NCBI GenBank assembly: GCA_021793235.1 | Contig: JAJYTD010000008.1 | Coordinates: forward strand, 62,001-126,000 | Source of the DNA: Actinomycetes bacterium | Lineage (GTDB): Bacteria > Actinomycetota > Actinomycetes > Streptosporangiales > Streptosporangiaceae | Reading direction: 5' to 3' | DNA: 64,000 bases | In this document: in pieces, positions 62,196 through 64,000 of the stretch | Position numbering within the stretch: the stretch's first letter is position 1 | Layout: every line of letters starts with the position of its first letter | Notes under the pieces: model-generated | Seen by the model: only the letters and a program-made list of their open reading frames with translations | Database searches by the model: none | What the model was told of the DNA's origin: nothing | Made by a program: the position numbers and the translations under genes

Positions 62196-62227
62196 GAACG
62201 CCGCACCCTCGAAAAGGTGCGGCGTTC
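62196..62227. terminator. Convergent terminator
   Basis: GAACGCCGCACC (62196-62207) pairs perfectly with GGTGCGGCGTTC (62216-62227) with an 8-base loop. It is followed by CTCGTCTC rather than a T-run. It lies between ssgB and pabC. Confidence 0.75.
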
Positions 62228-62238
62228 CTCGTCTCGGA

Positions 62239-63081
62239 TCAGGGGTCCATGTTGGTCGCGGCCCTCTCCGCGAACACCTCCATGGTCTTCCGTGTCACCG
62301 GCCCCGGGGCCGCGGGCAGCGCCCGGCCGTCGATCGCCCGGATCGGCTGCACGTCCCGCCCGGTGGAGGTGAGGAACGCCTCTGAGATCCTGCCGAGCGC
62401 CGACATCGGGATGTTCACCTCCTCGCCACCGGCCCACTCCAGCACCAGCTCGCGAGTGATTCCGGCGAGCGGTCCGGCCCACAGCGGCGGTGTGAGGAGG
62501 CGGCCGTCGAGCACCACGAAGATGTTGCTGCCGGTTCCCTCGCACAGATCACCCACGGTGTTAGCAAAAATCGCCTCTGCTCCGCCCCGCTCCTTCGCGT
62601 ATTCCAGAGCCAGCACGTTCTCGGCGTAGGACGTCGTCTTCAGCCCGGTCAGCGCCCCGTTCTCGTTGCGCTTCCAGGGCACCACCGTGACATCCGCGGT
62701 CGCCGCGGCCGCCGGGAACGGCCCCACCGCCACGATGCAGGTGGGCTCCGCACCGGTGCGCTCAGACCCCAACGGCCCAGAACCTCCCGTGACCGTGATC
62801 CGCACCCGGGCAGGCTCCATCTCCGGATTCGCGTCCATCGCCTGGCGGACACCGTCGGCGATGAGATCAAGGTCGAGTGCCGGCAGCCCGATGCCCGCGG
62901 CCGAGTGCGCCAGTCGGCGAAGATGCCGGGTGAGCGCGAACGGCTGGCCGGCCACCCCCTTCAGCGTTTCGAATACCCCGTCGCCCACGGTGATCCCGTG
63001 GTCGAGCACGGAAATCCGGGCTTCCTCCGCATCGAGAACCCTCCCTCGCCCGTATCCGGCACCGGCGATCCACACCCGCAT
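62239..63081 (-). CDS. pabC: Aminodeoxychorismate lyase / class IV aminotransferase
   Basis: This 280-residue PLP enzyme of fold type IV most likely releases pyruvate from 4-amino-4-deoxychorismate to give p-aminobenzoate for folate. SVLDHGITVGDGVFETLK near residue 28 is the family opening. The PLP lysine is in GLKTTSYAENV, and EAIFANTVGDLCEGTGSNIFVV contacts the cofactor. A branched-chain or D-amino acid aminotransferase role cannot be excluded by sequence reading. Start ATG at 63081 with GAGGGG nine bases before it. No pabAB genes are next to it. Confidence 0.85.
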   Translation of the reverse strand: MRVWIAGAGYGRGRVLDAEEARISVLDHGITVGDGVFETLKGVAGQPFALTRHLRRLAHSAAGIGLPALDLDLIADGVRQAMDANPEMEPARVRITVTGGSGPLGSERTGAEPTCIVAVGPFPAAAATADVTVVPWKRNENGALTGLKTTSYAENVLALEYAKERGGAEAIFANTVGDLCEGTGSNIFVVLDGRLLTPPLWAGPLAGITRELVLEWAGGEEVNIPMSALGRISEAFLTSTGRDVQPIRAIDGRALPAAPGPVTRKTMEVFAERAATNMDP

Positions 63082-63440
63082 GGCTGTCATCCCCTCGTCG
63101 TGTATTTCCTCGTGGCCTGATCCTGCCACCTCCGCCCCTCCGCCGAGGGCTCCCCATAGGAGCTGAGAGGGTCGGAGGCAATCCCCCTGACCAGCACCGG
63201 CCGGTCCGCCATAGAGACGGGGAACACCGGGTAGCGTGTCGAGCCGATCCGGCACACTCCTTTTCCGCCGGGAGGACGCCACTCCGGCCGGACAGGAGAA
63301 CCGGACGGACGGGTTACGAATGGCTATCATCTGGGCAACGCTTATGGGGATCCCTGCCCCGGGGGTCCAGCGGGCGACCACGGCTCTCCTCCTGTGGGCC
63401 ACCGGCCGCCCGCACCAGACGACGACAGATCAAGAGAGCT
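63082..63440. other. Intergenic region between pabC and the roadblock gene
   Basis: About 360 bases between divergent genes with no supported gene. The ribosome site of the roadblock gene, AGAGAG, is at the right end. Confidence 0.4.
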
Positions 63441-63872
63441 ATGACCTCACGGAGCACTGCCCCCGGCGAATTGAGCTGGTTGCTCGATGACCTTCTCACG
63501 CGCGCGCAGGGCACGCAGCACGCCATCGTGCTGTCCACCGACGGCCTGTTGATGGCCTCGTCCAGCAGAATCGACCGCTCTGCCGCGGAGCACTTGTCCG
63601 CCATCGCGTCGGGGCTGCACAGCCTGGCCGGGGGCGCCAGCAAACAGTTCGGCGCCGGAGGGATCAGACAGAGCATCATCGAAATGGACGAGGCCTTCCT
63701 TTTCGTCGCCGCAGCCGGCGAAGGGGCCTGCATGGCCCTTCTGGCCGACACCGAATGCGATGTCGGCCTGGTCGCCTACGAGATGAACAAGGTGATCCAG
63801 CGCGTCGGCCAGTACCTGTCCGCCCCGCCCCGCCCCGACATGCCCACCACCCCCGCACCCGTCGAACATTGA
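63441..63872 (+). CDS. Roadblock/LC7-domain protein
   Basis: This 143-residue protein is a single roadblock fold: LSWLLDDLLTRAQGTQHAIVLSTDGLLMASSS, then IASGLHSLAGGASKQFG, then MDEAFLFVAAAGEGACMALLA and a long helix GLVAYEMNKVIQRVG. Such proteins bind small Ras-like GTPases and in actinobacteria usually sit in conservon (cvn) clusters. Here no sensor kinase lies upstream, and the 128 bases after it do not start a DUF742 gene. The cluster may be incomplete or lie beyond the window. Confidence 0.88.
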   Translation: MTSRSTAPGELSWLLDDLLTRAQGTQHAIVLSTDGLLMASSSRIDRSAAEHLSAIASGLHSLAGGASKQFGAGGIRQSIIEMDEAFLFVAAAGEGACMALLADTECDVGLVAYEMNKVIQRVGQYLSAPPRPDMPTTPAPVEH

Positions 63873-64000
63873 CCGGTTCCGCACCGCGCACCCGCCCGCG
63901 CCGGGCCGCTGCCCGCCTTCCCGGGGGGCGTCGACACCGGCGCCCTCCTTCTTCCTGCTCCCCGGAACCGGCAGCAGCCCGCCTGGGAATTTCGATTTCG
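63873..64000. other. Right-edge sequence, no gene recognised
   Basis: The last 128 bases after the roadblock stop show no convincing start or coding pattern on either strand. Confidence 0.4.

Noticed and set aside
1-64000. CRISPR array, prophage or insertion sequence
   Set aside because: No regularly spaced repeats, integrase, transposase or phage structural genes were found.

Overview
This is a GC-rich actinobacterial chromosome segment. It has high G+C at third codon positions, many GTG starts, an actinobacterial GlnE/GlnA2/NadE/PanB/Map block, coenzyme F420 enzymes, and an SsgB-type sporulation protein. Together these suggest a filamentous, sporulating actinomycete; a Nocardiopsaceae-like relative is my guess, not something shown. 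There is no phage, insertion sequence, CRISPR array or rRNA. One tRNA gene (Val, anticodon CAC) is present.

Layout. Positions 1-16.5 kb hold a conserved nitrogen and cofactor block: glnE (partial), nadE, glnA2, an orphan response regulator, panB, an F420-dependent oxidoreductase facing an F420:NADP reductase, a methyltransferase, three peptidases of the S66, M20 and M55 families, and map. Positions 16.6-22.4 kb hold a five-gene, overlapping oligopeptide ABC importer operon. Positions 22.7-32.9 kb hold a YdjM-like membrane protein, an O-methyltransferase, sbcDC, a P-loop kinase-like protein, a second F420 oxidoreductase and a CopD/CtaG fusion, plus a 40-residue membrane protein. Positions 33.4-36.7 kb hold the most unusual segment: an allantoinase-like protein that has lost five of six metal ligands, then an enolase-superfamily protein that has lost both catalytic lysines and one metal ligand, then a HicB-like small protein. 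Positions 36.8-41.5 kb hold a MaoC hydratase, a translationally coupled membrane methyltransferase/glycosyltransferase set, and a frameshifted gene remnant. Positions 41.7-50.4 kb hold superoxide dismutase, a HAD hydrolase, an exported X-prolyl peptidase, membrane proteins, a copper pair (csoR-copZ) and type II NADH dehydrogenase. Positions 50.5-58 kb hold a leucine-type acyl-CoA carboxylase/dehydrogenase operon behind a divergent TetR gene with two tandem operators, then a TetR gene facing a single-cysteine DsbA-TPR fusion. Positions 58.1-64 kb hold thrS, a PGPGW membrane protein, tRNA-Val, ssgB, pabC and a roadblock protein.

Regulation is unusually legible. Inverted repeats stand in front of the 1.3 kb membrane gene (BlaI/MecI-like), the MaoC gene, csoR, ndh or its neighbour, accD1 and the DsbA gene. 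Strong GC hairpins close many units. All functions are inferred from reading motifs and recalled family features; no database search or structure prediction was run.
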